DNA of 31,297 nucleotides, taken from assembly GCA_030770535.1 (NCBI GenBank), contig JASVEC010000208.1, forward strand, positions 1 to 31,297, written 5' to 3'. Shown here one piece after another: positions 17,546 through 28,600 of this stretch (position 1 is its first letter; each line of letters begins with the position of its first letter). The notes beneath the pieces were generated by a model, which saw only the letters and a list, made by a program, of their open reading frames with translations, was not told where the DNA came from and did not search any database. The translations under genes and the position numbers were made by a program. Source of the stretch: Batkoa obscura. Its lineage: Eukaryota > Entomophthoromycota > Entomophthoromycetes > Entomophthorales > Batkoaceae.

Positions 17546-19231
17546 TTAAAAGAGTTTAATCTTTGGACTATCTTGGACTAAAAAATTGGTATATTTTAAA
17601 TAAAAATAAGTGAGGGATAACAAATAATAAATCAGTATTAGTAGACTTGAGAAGATGAAAAATAAGAATAAAAAATAAATATCCATATTATATAACTGAT
17701 AAAAATACTTATTTTTTTTAGGTATTAAATGACTTAATTCACACGGTATTTCATTCTTTTTATAAGGTTGTAATGGACGACAAAGTTTAGCAAGATTAAT
17801 ATGTTGTTCAATTAAAGTAGCTGCATATTGAATTTTATCTTCAGTATTACCAATCATTTGATTTGTTTTTAATAAATTCATTTGTACTAAATTATCATTT
17901 AATAAATATAAAATATCTTGAATTATTAATTGGAAATTGATATTGTCTTTATCCACGTATTTACTAATACCTAAATCACTTAACTTTCGAGTATTACGAA
18001 ATTGATCACCAAATAAAGGCATACATAAGATCGGTTTCTTTGCTGCTATACTTTCGAAACTAGATTCTAAACCACAATGAGATAAAAACAATTTAACATT
18101 ATCATGATTTAAAATATTAGTTTGTGGTGTCCAAGAATAGAATTTAATATTATCATTATTATTAAATTTAATCATTTTATGTATATTATAATATTGATTA
18201 TTAAATAATATCTCTTTTTTAATATCTTTTAGTTCTGTTTTTCCTAAACTAATAATAATGCCATCGAATATCTCATTATCGATTAATTTCAATAATAACA
18301 ACATCAATTGTTCACTTAATTCTTCATTTAATACTGATAAACTACCAAATCCTACATATAATACTTTACTTTTAATATTCAAATAATTCTCAATTTCAGT
18401 AATTACTTTGATATTATTTTTATAACTGGAATTATTACTTTTAGATAAAATTGGACCAATATGATGAAGATTAGGTTGTAAATTAATAGCTGGTTCAAAG
18501 CCAGTAAATGTATTAGCTAAATTCAGAGAATAATTCTCATTATCACCAAATACTGTGTAACTTTTGGATACATTATATTTTTTTCTTATTTTATTTAATC
18601 TATTGATCAATGGCATTAAATAATAAATTCCTTTAATAGGATTAATAATTAATGCTTTAATTCGTTGCAATAAACTTAATTCATTAGTATATAATGGTCC
18701 ATATTCTAAGTTATTAATTACATAGGGTGAATGTGTAATACCTAAGCCATCTGTTGTTTGCATTGTTACAATTAATGGAATTGAATATTGTTTAGCTAAA
18801 TCAATACAAGCATTAGCAATAAAGTCACAAATCATTAAATCTATTAAATCAAAATTATTTAAAATGTATTGTTTTAAACTTAAATATGTTTGATCATAAT
18901 TTAATTCCATTAATGGGAATACTGAATTAGCCATTGCTTTCATTGGGTTACTTCGACTTTCTTTATTCATTATTGTTAATTTCATTTCATGTTGTATTTG
19001 TTTTTGATCTTTTTGTAATGGTGGTCCCAATAAATGACCAGTTATATTATATCCCTTTAAATAATCTAAGTTATCTTCTAATCCTAAATATTTGACTTGA
19101 TGTCCCCGTAATACTAACAAATCACTGATTTCTAATACACTTTTAATGTGGGATCGACCTCCATATCCAGAATGTAATAATATATTATAACAATAAATAC
19201 ATGTTAAAAATGAATAGAAAAATAGATTCAT
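17546..19231 (-). CDS. UDP-glycosyltransferase (GT1, UDPGT-like), third intact paralogue
   Basis: Intronless, 561 residues from the ATG at 19231. Signal peptide about 1-14, then GGRSHIKS with His28 as presumed catalytic base and Asp136 in LMICDFI as relay acid. The donor domain has W367-T-P-Q, SHCG (His385, Cys where the other two have Gly) and GDQ at 408-410. The juxtamembrane CRPLQPY...IPCELSHLIP motif precedes a very hydrophobic membrane helix (about 517-545) and a tail ending K-I-K-L-F, again KxKxx. It is more diverged than the 9272/11734 pair and strongly Asn/Ile/Leu-enriched, with A/T-extreme codons. A lumen-facing ER glycosyltransferase is inferred; the substrate is unknown. Confidence 0.92.
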   Translation of the reverse strand: MNLFFYSFLTCIYCYNILLHSGYGGRSHIKSVLEISDLLVLRGHQVKYLGLEDNLDYLKGYNITGHLLGPPLQKDQKQIQHEMKLTIMNKESRSNPMKAMANSVFPLMELNYDQTYLSLKQYILNNFDLIDLMICDFIANACIDLAKQYSIPLIVTMQTTDGLGITHSPYVINNLEYGPLYTNELSLLQRIKALIINPIKGIYYLMPLINRLNKIRKKYNVSKSYTVFGDNENYSLNLANTFTGFEPAINLQPNLHHIGPILSKSNNSSYKNNIKVITEIENYLNIKSKVLYVGFGSLSVLNEELSEQLMLLLLKLIDNEIFDGIIISLGKTELKDIKKEILFNNQYYNIHKMIKFNNNDNIKFYSWTPQTNILNHDNVKLFLSHCGLESSFESIAAKKPILCMPLFGDQFRNTRKLSDLGISKYVDKDNINFQLIIQDILYLLNDNLVQMNLLKTNQMIGNTEDKIQYAATLIEQHINLAKLCRPLQPYKKNEIPCELSHLIPKKNKYFYQLYNMDIYFLFLFFIFSSLLILIYYLLSLTYFYLKYTNFLVQDSPKIKLF

Positions 19232-21674
19232 TTTTAATTATAATTGAATTATTAACTAAGATAAAGAATATAAAATATATAAAATATATAAAATATAAAA
19301 TATGAAATATAAAAATAAAATTATTTTACAATCAAATTGATACCTTAAATCCTCATTTTATATCTGATTTTTCCTTGAAGTATAAATTATTATTTGTTGT
19401 CCAATTTCAGCTGATTTATCTTGAGTTTAACCTACATTAAGTTAACTTTATTTTACTCGATCTTTAGCATCCACTTAAGATTAATCCCTTCATTAACCTA
19501 TTTTAGCATTATCCCCTATATTTATTAATCCCTTCATCATTATTCTATTTACAATTAATAAAAGTTGAATTGTTATTTAAACGTATCAACAATATTGGCT
19601 TCGAATGAATGAAATTTCATATTACAACTGTATTTAATTAAGAATATAAACTCCACATTGAATAACTTTTGAAAATATTGCTTTATGCTTAATAATTTGA
19701 ATATCTGGTAAAACCCCAACTGAAGAATTTTATTAACCCCGGATAGTTATGAATTATAAACCTGTATTATAAATTGAAATACAACGAATCAATTGAAATT
19801 TAACTTATTTAAGCTAGTTTTATTTCTTTATAATAAATTTTCAATGATTTTATTTTATTGCATTTGTAAATTAAGTTCCAGATTTTAGTTGAATATTTTC
19901 TATTTGCCACTATTGTTTCCAATATTGTTTTGGGGGTCATAGCTTCGCTAAATCTATGCTAACTTGTTTTTTCAAATAATTGTTTGATATATATATTTCC
20001 ATCAATTATTGTTAAACTAACTATTATTTCACTGAACTTCAGTTATCCTTAACTTTATTAATTTTAAAAGTTAGTTGATTGATATTATTATCATTATTAT
20101 TATTATTATCAAATATAGTGATTTCCGTTATTTGAACTTAAACTTGAATCTAGCTTTTATATTATTAAATTTTAAATGAATTTTAATAATTAATATATAT
20201 ATGTTATCTTTATTACTATTATTATGAAAGCAATTTACTCATCATTATGATTATTAAATTGAATAAGATAGAATTAAATCTTCAGATTCAAATTTAAATT
20301 CAACTTTAAATAAGGAAACCTACTTTTTAGAATTATCAACAATACCTCAATACTATTTAAAAATAAAGTAATAAACTATTGAAAACTAAATTCAATAAAC
20401 TAACAAATAGTTAATAATAGATTCAACTAAAATAAAAATAAGAATAAAAATAAAATAAAATAATTCAATAATTGAAGTTTATTCTCAACTATTGAATTAT
20501 TTTAGGTTAATTCTTTATAAAATTAAGTGTCTTTATTTAATTATACATTATTATCTTATTTTCAATATTCAGCCAATAATAATTGATTGAGATTTAACTT
20601 TTTTATCCCTTAAATATTTGTAAAATAGTTTGAATTCAAAATAATTATTACAAAATACTAAAGAAATGTAATTATTTTAATCTGTTTTAATACTATATTA
20701 ACTAAAACATCAAAATATAAAACTAAATTTTACTCTCATCTTTAAGATATTATAATAACAGTAAAAAAACAAATTTTAACAGATAATGGATTTATTTTAT
20801 AAAACTTATGTTTTAAAAACTGGTTGTTACCATATGCTTTCCCCTTTAACTTGTTAAATTTAAGGAATTAAGGGCGGAATCCAAGTATTTACTGATAAAA
20901 AAAACTACAACTATTTATTTTAAGGATCTCTTTTTTACTATTTTAGTTTTATTTTATTTAAAAGGATCGATATTGTCATAATTTTTAAAAAAAGTGAGAT
21001 CTTTTATTGGAATTTAGGGGGTTTGTAATTTACAAGATAAGTGAAATAATTGATATATTTCATTGAGTTTATAGTCTGATAGAATTATAACGTTCATCTA
21101 TTTATCTGTTTCATTGAGCTTTATCTTTTATCTTTTCTTCGATTGTCTTAGGTTGTATTTAATGAAGCTTAAATTTAATTTTGAGATTTATTTAACTAGA
21201 ATTCTAAAGAATCATTTATCATTCTAAAAGTTTTAAAACTTGATTTATAACTAATAATATTCCAATGAATATAAATTAGAAACTAAAGGAATATTAAAGT
21301 GAAGCTTGAAGTCATTAAAATCTATATTTATTTAAAAAATATAATAGCTTTTAATTGAAATAGTCAATTTCAAATTTATATACTAATTTCAGTTCGATTT
21401 TTATAAACTACAATTTTATACAAGATTAGTCAGTCTTTGAAATATTCAAACTTTTTTAATATCAATTTGTAAGATTAATTAGTAAAACAATTATACAATT
21501 ATATAATTATATAATTATCTAATTAATAAAAAATATTATCAAAACAAAGTAACAAAACATTGAAAATAAAAGAATAGAGTTTAAAATAAAATAAAATAAA
21601 ATAAAGAAACGTAATTTAATTTTAGAATTTAATAAAGAATACTTTCAATTTTAATAGTTTGATATCAATTATTA
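19232..21674. other. gene-free, low-complexity AT-rich spacer
   Basis: No supported gene. It holds AAAATATATA-type tandem sequence just upstream of the third UGT (about 19263-19310, probably including its TATA region), an ATT/TTA microsatellite near 20085-20110, a perfect-looking hairpin at 20459-20501, and A/T pentamer and nonamer runs near 21484-21605. Confidence 0.6.
20459..20501. repeat. 16-bp-stem hairpin
   Basis: AATAATTCAATAATTG pairs with CAACTATTGAATTATT with one mismatch around an 11-nt loop (AAGTTTATTCT). Isolated and A/T-rich. It could be a chance palindrome or the remnant of a small inverted-repeat element. Confidence 0.5.
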
Positions 21675-24600
21675 TTAATTTTCAAATTCTTTACGAATTT
21701 CTTCCAATTTAGCTTCTTCATCTTGGTATTTCTCTTGAACTAATTGCACTTCTTTTTCCAAATTTTGCACTAATTCAATATTATTTTCTTCTTTAGCTTT
21801 CGTAATCTCATCCTTCAATTTCTTTTCTTCTTGTTTGAATAATAAATCCAATGGTGTATACTTTTTTCTACGAATTTCTTTTCTTTCGGTTCTTTTTCTT
21901 TTTCTATCTAATAATTTAGCTTCTTCTTTTTCTCTTTCTTCCCTTTCCTATTAATTATTAATTATTAATTTTTTAAAATTAACTTTAAATTTTACTTTAG
22001 CTTCAAACTCAGCAACATGTTCTAAGTAATCTTGACTAGCTGGCATAGGAACGATTGGTTTTGTATTTTTATAAACAAACTCTTTCAAAACTTCCAACTT
22101 GGCTTTAATAGTGGTAGCAAATCCAAATCGATTTTTACATGTATCTAAACTATATATTATTCCTGCATCAGTTGCTTTGGAGCACTCGTCAAATACTCTA
22201 TGTTAATTTAATTAATATTTTTTCAATATTTAAAATCGGTTGATTCTTTACTTTCTTGCTTCTTCAATATGTTCCAGTGCAAAATCGACCATAGCTCTAC
22301 CTACTTCTTTTGGATCCATATTAGCTACCATTACACTATAACTTTGAAGTGCAATTCCTAAATCATATTTAAGCACATTTTGACCTTCTAGTTTTACAGC
22401 CTAAATAATTTATTAATATGAATCTGTCGTTATTTTTTATGACTTACTTCTCTCATTGTATCGATACAATTAAGCATCATTCGAAGGTTTTTCTTTTTTA
22501 AACTTAAAGCATGTTGTACCCTAGCTTTCATTTGAAGTACACGATAGTCATGATATTTACCATGTTTTAATACTTTTTCAAGCTAAGAAATCAAATTAAT
22601 ATTAATTTTTTGTTATTTATAGACTGCATTACACTAGCTAATGACTCTTCATATAATTCATTCCTATATTGAATAATACCAAGATTTCTATCCATTTCAA
22701 CATAATGTAAAGATGATTTTATCTAGATTAAAATTTATTAATATATTTATATTTCATTATGTATTAAATTTACTATATTAAATATTTTTAATGGTATATC
22801 ATATATTTGTCTATCATTTAAAAGGGCAGCAAATCCAGTTAACATAAATGGATTACCAGGATCAATTTCACGAGCTAATATAAAATATTTGACAGATTCA
22901 TTAAAATAAGCTATCCTCTATAAATGTATTAAACTAATAGTAAAATTTAATAGAATATAAATTACTCTTCTTTTATCTCCATCTAAAGTTCTAGCAATAC
23001 AGTAATTATTATAAGCAATAGCACAGTGAGCATATACATTTTCTTTATCCAAATGATCGATTATCCACTTAAATTTTTCAATGGATTTATCAAACACTTT
23101 AACATTATGGTAAATTTGGGCCAAAAATAAATGTGCTTCTTTACAAAATAATTTATGTTCTTCTTTAGTGGAATCTTTACAACTTTCAACCACTTGATAA
23201 AAGTAAGATCTTGCTTTGAAGTATTCTCGATTTCTATAAGCAATAATTCCTAACCTTAATGGTGCCTGGAAATAACTAGGATATTCTTCATTAAGTGTTT
23301 TATAAATTTCTTTGGCCGATTTAATTAAACCTGCACTTTCAAATGCTACCGCTGTGTTAAATGAATAAGTTATCCAGACCATTTTACTTTCTTCATTATC
23401 AATGTATTTTATTGCTTTTACTGCTTTTCGGAAGCTCTCAAATGCATCCTGATTTTGCCCTAAATTTATTTTAATAAATATTATTAATATTAAGATCAAT
23501 TTAATATTACCCAATGTTAAGTAGCATACTCCAATATTATTAAAGTTTTTTGATAATTTAATTCTTGCAGAAGGCTCATCATTTTCTAAATAAATAGCAT
23601 TGGCATAATTATATTCATTAATTGATAATGGTGCAAGGGAATCTGTTTTAGTGTATGCTCTACCATAAGCAGAAAAAGCATTAAACATATCATCCTTTAA
23701 ATTAATATCCATAGAAGACATGAAAGAATCCAAATGCTTCTTTGCAACACGGGCTGCAATTCTAAATTCATCACTTTCACCTGGACCATTAATATACATA
23801 ACTTGACAAGATACAATAATGAAGAACTAATGTTAATTTAATATCAATAAGATGTATAAAATAAATAGGAGTCTTACCAAAGTTAATTTGATATCTTCTG
23901 TACTTTTTGGATCAAGAGACCAAAGATTGTTTTTTATTGCATGCTCACCTGCTTTTTTAGCAGCAACAAAGTCCCCTAAAACAGATTATATTAAATTAAT
24001 ATACTAAAATATAAAAATTAATTTACCTTTGATTACAGATACCAAAATAACTCCAATGCTAGCCAATGAACAATATGGATTGTACTTCAACGCATGTTCA
24101 AAAAAGAATTTTGCATTATCATAGTCTTTCATAAAATAATAAATTTTGCCTAACATGGCTGCTGCTTCTGAATTAACGTATGGATCATAAGAACCTACCT
24201 CAATACTTGCTTTTTTAGCAAATTCGAATGCCTATAGAAATTTACTAAATTTAATTCTTGTCGATTGATTGAATAACTCATACCTTTTCAAAGTCTCTCT
24301 CAAAAAAATATAGTTCAGCCTGAACAATATTGACCACTTGATTTTCTGGAAATTGTAAGATTGCATTTTCACAAGTAATTTGAAGTTCATCAATAATATG
24401 TATAGTCTTATCATCTAATTTAATCATCAACTTTGGATTTTTTTTAAACTGATTTAATAATGTCACTAAATAATAGGCTAACATCTTATCATCATTAGGA
24501 GACTAAATAAAACAGTTAAGTTTATATAGGAGTAAAATTAACATAGCTTACTTGTTTAGTAGCTCCTTTAAGGACAAAAAAAAACTTATTGATGTTATTT

Positions 24601-26324
24601 AATTTGAGATGGCACTGAGCAATAGCTACCCTTACATCAATAACCTTAAAAGGAAGATCTAACTCACCTTTAACTTGTATAACCAATACCTTTAAAAAAT
24701 GTTTCAATGCCATTTTATAATCCTTGTCAAAGTAGCATGCTAAACCCATACCGTAAAGTGCAGTAGCACTGTCACTTTTGATTGTTAGAGCTCTTTCAAA
24801 AAATTCTCTGGATAAAGGGTATTTTTGAGAGAAAAATGCAAAATAACCACGTATAATACTATATTCAATTCTACCACCAAATTTTTCGGATACAAGTCGA
24901 TCAGCTTCACTCAACCCAATATTCATTGCATTGTGTAATTCATCGTAGTAGAGAATGAATGTTTTTTGATGACATATGATAGCTATGATGCCATATAGCA
25001 AGTTGAATATACATTTTAATACATTTTCTGAGTCATTTATTTGCTTATCATTAAGCTGAGCATCTATTAATTGACGACGAGCTAAATAATTTTATTCATT
25101 ATTTTATTTTTCCGTATAATTACTTTAATAGTACCTTTTGAAATACCATAAACAACTGCTTCCTTTGCATCGTACAATTCGCCTCCTTTTAAGTAATACA
25201 TCTAAATTCAAAATTTGATTAAAGGTATTTAGTCTAAATTTGATAAAAATTACTGCATAGTTATAGTAATCAGAAAGTTGAAAAGTCCCTCTTTTATGAG
25301 ATAGGACCAATTCAAACCCAGTAAGAGGAGCTGGAACCGGTTTTTGTACTTCTTTTAGTATTTCCGGTTTTTTATCTTCGATTGCAGATTCATAATCGGA
25401 GCTTTCATTTCCATCTTTATTATTGCTAATTAAACTACTCCCTCCTATATTTCCATAACTCAAGCTGTTTTCCCCGATTATACTTTGATATTTATCTCTT
25501 TCTGATGTATACGTATCTCTGGTTCTGCCTGCATCCCTCCTACTTCTGGCTCTCTCATCTTCTCTTCTATCAGGGTATCGACGTTCATCTCTAGAGCTTC
25601 TTGGAACGTCATCATATTCTTTAGTACTTCTATGATCTTTTCTACCATAATCATCTCTAACATATCCTCTACTTTCACGAACTCTGCTATCTCTGGTGTA
25701 ATAATCATCCCCTCCACTATTTTTTGAATCTCTAGTATACTTGTCACCATTTCTTGATTCTCTAGTGTATCTATCTCCACTAGCGCCGTTTTTTGATTCT
25801 TTAGAATAATAATCATCAGTGTCACCCGTTTTAGAATCTTTAATGTATTTATCTCCATTTCCACCATTCCTTGAATCTTTATAATATTTATCTTCACCAC
25901 TACTATATTTCGAATCTCTGGGGTATCTATCACCATCATCTAATTTTGAATCTCTAGTATATTTGTCACTATTTCTTGAATCCCTATGATACTTATCTTC
26001 ACCGCCACTATACTTTGAATCTCGATTACTTCTTTCCTCACCTTTATTCCTTGATTCTCTTGAGTACCTATCATTGTCTTCTGTACGACGATAATAATCA
26101 TCTCGATTGCTATTCCCGCGAGCCTCTCTATGAGATCTATCACCACTCTCTTCTTTTTGGTATTCAGCCCTTAAACTATCTTCTTTACTTGGCATTATAC
26201 TAGATTTATTATAACTATCCTCTTTTACTGGGTTATAGCTACTATCCTTCACTGGATTATAACTATCCTGTTTAATTGGGTCATAATTATCATCCTTTCC
26301 ACTTTTATTTGTATTATTATCCAT
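21675..26324 (-). CDS. CTR9: Ctr9, TPR subunit of the RNA polymerase II-associated Paf1 complex
   Basis: Scaffold of the Paf1 elongation complex (nuclear). 14 exons: 26324-25254, 25201-25135, 25081-24552, 24502-24284, 24231-24027, 23975-23878, 23826-23511, 23459-22966, 22917-22774, 22722-22633, 22582-22448, 22400-22252, 22197-21996, 21947-21675. All 13 introns are 47-54 bp, GT...AG, and the joined frame is open for 1330 residues (human CTR9 has 1173). Residues about 335 onward are tandem TPR helices; stretches such as EEYPSYFQAPLRLG and GVCYLTLGQNQDAF align with human HPNYVDCYLRLG and GALHFRLGNLGEA. The C-terminus is a KR/E-rich coiled coil ending KEFEN, without the long acidic tail of animal Ctr9. 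Residues 1-330 are an unusual low-complexity extension. The exon 10 donor (22632) is the least certain splice site. Confidence 0.9.
25686..26078 (-). repeat. coding repeat: DKYxRDS units in the Ctr9 N-terminus
   Basis: Residues about 83-213 hold some ten diverged units of 10-14 residues around [GD]-D-[KR]-Y-x-[RK]-[DE]-S-[KR], for example GDKYTRDSKNSGG and EDKYYKDSRNGGN. The matching DNA is repetitive, so length variation by slippage or unequal exchange is likely. The stretch is highly charged and predicted to be disordered. Confidence 0.85.
26214..26285 (-). repeat. coding repeat: three YNPVKxxS octads in the Ctr9 N-terminus
   Basis: Tyr14, Tyr22, Tyr30 and Tyr38 are spaced by exactly eight residues: YDPIKQDS, YNPVKDSS, YNPVKEDS, then YN. 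The DNA repeats a 24-bp unit with substitutions. Confidence 0.85.
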
Positions 26325-26697
26325 CTTTGCTTAAATAAATTTAAACTAACTGGTTGTAAAAACTAAACAAGCCAAAAAATTAATCTCAATTTAGTTGATT
26401 CTATGCCGAGATATCTTAGCTTATTGAGTTCTAATTGGTTGTATTTTTTTTAATCACCTGAATCCAGATTTTTTTAAAAAATTGTTCCAAACAAAAAGGA
26501 GTTTTGTAATTATAGAAACATTTGATGAATCCAACTCGTCAATGTAATTTACGCCTATGGTTTTTCGGTAGTGTGAGATTTCAGGTAAATAGTATAAAAC
26601 TGTTATAAATATTATGTTTATCTTGTATTTATAGCTACTATTAACTATGGATTATATATATTTAGTATTCTTTTGTTGCAATTTTAAGCCTATTATA

Positions 26698-26769
26698 CTA
26701 TGGATCTTATCCTTAAAAGCCAAGCTATTCACTGACTGTATATATTTTGATAACTTGGCTTAGATCCAG
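26698..26769. repeat. short imperfect inverted repeat
   Basis: CTATGGATCT...AAGCCAAGCTAT at 26698-26728 pairs with ATAACTTGGCTTAGATCCAG at 26750-26769, with an eight-base bulge on the left side and a loop of about 20 nt. Function unknown. Confidence 0.45.
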
Positions 26770-27004
26770 TATTTTTAATTAGCCTGATGACGATTGAGCC
26801 TTTATCTCAGTACATTTTAAATAATTAGAAAATCATCAACCAAAAAAACAATTGTAGTCAACTCATTCGAATTTTAACAAATGTTGTAATTTCATGCTTT
26901 CAGTTTATAATTATGTGAGCATCGATAGATTTAGTATCAACTACAACTTTTTGATGCGTTTTTTCAAATCTTGTAAAGCAATTAAACCTCAAGTGCTTTT
27001 ATTT

Positions 27005-27262
27005 CTAGAAGAAAAAGAAACGTGTATGAGGGGGAGCATTTAAAGAAGTAAGAAGAGGCAAAGTAGAGAAGTAAGTTACTAAACAATTAGAAGTAATCTT
27101 AAATTCAAAAGCATAGGATTTAGAATAGGTAAAATCATATTTAGAAAACTTATATTCTTTTTGCAAGAGTTTAGTCAAATGTGAGACAAAGGGAAATCGG
27201 GTAAGATGGAAACTGTAGCTTCTCTGCTGAAAGTTTGGGATAGAAAGAGTCCATGGTCCCAA
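27005..27262 (-). other. unidentified open stretch of distinct composition
   Basis: An 85-codon minus frame with a TTG rather than an ATG at its left limit; it remains open for about 20 codons further upstream. Its Phe/Ser/Leu/Thr/Tyr-rich translation (SIPNFQQRSYSFHLTRFPF) is less A/T-driven than other chance frames here. I recognise no family. It could be an exon of an unseen gene, a decayed transposon fragment, or non-coding. Confidence 0.2.
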
Positions 27263-27733
27263 GACTGGCGACCAAGATAAAAATTTAATGGAAGGTAAGA
27301 GAGCTAAAAAACCTCAAAAAAAATCAGGGAAGACCATGCTCAAACTACTAAAGCTAGAGATTGAGTGGCAAATGTGATTTTTCCAAAGACTATTCTCCTT
27401 TAGTTTTAGAATTTTAACTCATATAAAAGCAATTTATAAATATTCAACTATTGAATTATTGAATGATTCAAGAGTAAATATAAGCTGTTGTGAACATCAT
27501 TCTCTTACTCAAAATATTATATATATGCCTTCTAAGCTTGTCCTAAATAGAACAAGTTACTATAGTTAACAAGAATTATTAAGCGTCTATGTACAAAGAG
27601 TACTAAAGTTTAGTCAAATGCTTTTTCATTAAAGTGATATATTGAAATTGCTCGATAGAAATTGAAAAAGTATGAAATTATTATAGATAGAAATATGGAT
27701 TATTTATTTAATAAATGCTTAAAGTAATTTTAA

Positions 27734-28543
27734 CTAACTTTGTTTAGTTATGCATTTCTCACATTTCTTAAAGTCTAAGATAGAAGGCTGATGGAATTCA
27801 GTAAGTTTTTGAATTGGTCTTGCGTTATTGTCATGAACTGACAATTTAAAAACATCTAATTGAGCTTTAGAAATTGGTAATATCTTATCAGAAATAATAA
27901 ATCGGACTGCTTCAGTACATGGCGGGGTAGTTAAAGATCCACGATAAACATAGCCTGATTTAAATCCGTCAACTTGGTTATATAGTTGACCTAAGTTCAA
28001 CCCTTTAAAATCAATTTTACTATCTTTAATATTGATAGTAGAATTAGATTTATTTAATACGCTATTAAAGAATCCGCTGTTATCAGTTAGTTTATCATCT
28101 TGCTGGAAAAAAACGCCAAAAACTTGGAATAAATTACTTTTACTATTAGTAAAAACGAAATGGGCCTCCAAATCATATGTTTTACCATCTACCGTATGTT
28201 CAGCAGGTGTATGGACATGAAACTGTTTTAATTCTAAATTTTTGCAATCTAATTTAAATGGTACTTTTAAATCCTTTAAGTCTACAGTCAATGAATGGCC
28301 GTTATTAGCGTAGCCGAATGACTTATCACTGTCTTTCCATGGATTTACATAGTTTTCTGTCTTCGTGAAATAGGACCCTTGGTTTAGTGCAATTGGGGAT
28401 TGTCTTTTTCCTTCACTACATGCACTATACTCTTTTTTTAATAAGCCCCATCTTTCTGGACCATTTTCGCCTTTATAACTCCATTCTTGGGAACCATAAA
28501 TTAAAGTTAAAGTTAGTAAATTTAAAATAACGTTAAATTTCAT
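27734..28543 (-). CDS. alpha-carbonic anhydrase, secreted
   Basis: Reversible hydration of CO2 outside the cell or in the secretory lumen. Intronless, 269 residues from the ATG at 28543, a normal length for a single-domain secreted alpha-CA. A signal peptide spans about 1-17. WSYKGENGPERWG and SEGKRQSPIAL are family motifs. Zinc ligands are His109 and His111 (QFHVH) and His128 (EAHFVF), with Glu126 beside them. Glu115-His116 (AEHTVD), proton-shuttle His83 (NGHS) and the Thr205-Thr206 gate (SLTTPPC) are all present. Cys42 and Cys209 match the conserved disulfide pair. NNARPIQ near the C-terminus is also typical. An extra CEKC pair lies at 261-264. All catalytic residues are intact. Confidence 0.95.
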   Translation of the reverse strand: MKFNVILNLLTLTLIYGSQEWSYKGENGPERWGLLKKEYSACSEGKRQSPIALNQGSYFTKTENYVNPWKDSDKSFGYANNGHSLTVDLKDLKVPFKLDCKNLELKQFHVHTPAEHTVDGKTYDLEAHFVFTNSKSNLFQVFGVFFQQDDKLTDNSGFFNSVLNKSNSTINIKDSKIDFKGLNLGQLYNQVDGFKSGYVYRGSLTTPPCTEAVRFIISDKILPISKAQLDVFKLSVHDNNARPIQKLTEFHQPSILDFKKCEKCITKQS

Positions 28544-28591
28544 TTTATCTATTGTATTATTATTATTTATTTTGAAAAGACACTATTCCAA

Positions 28592-28600
28592 GTTTTTATA
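28592..28600 (-). promoter_or_regulatory. TATA box of the carbonic anhydrase gene
   Basis: Minus-strand TATAAAAAC about 50-57 bp before the ATG at 28543, in position and form similar to the UGT TATA boxes. Confidence 0.45.

Larger units (their letters stand above)
26325..27733. other. spacer between CTR9 start and carbonic anhydrase stop
   Basis: No supported gene. It contains the CTR9 promoter side, an imperfect inverted repeat (26698-26769) and a stretch at about 27005-27420 with noticeably higher G/C and an open minus frame that I cannot identify. Confidence 0.55.

Noticed and set aside
17546-19231. Stop-codon reassignment to explain open UGT-like frames with stops elsewhere
   Set aside because: The three intact UGTs, the cyclase, CTR9 and the carbonic anhydrase all use standard stops with no internal ones. 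The stops in the other two loci accompany deletions and lost motifs, so they are pseudogenes.
25478-25939. 153-codon minus-strand frame inside CTR9 exon 1
   Set aside because: It is the alternative frame of the repetitive Ctr9 N-terminal coding region; the Met/Ile-rich translation is a shadow.
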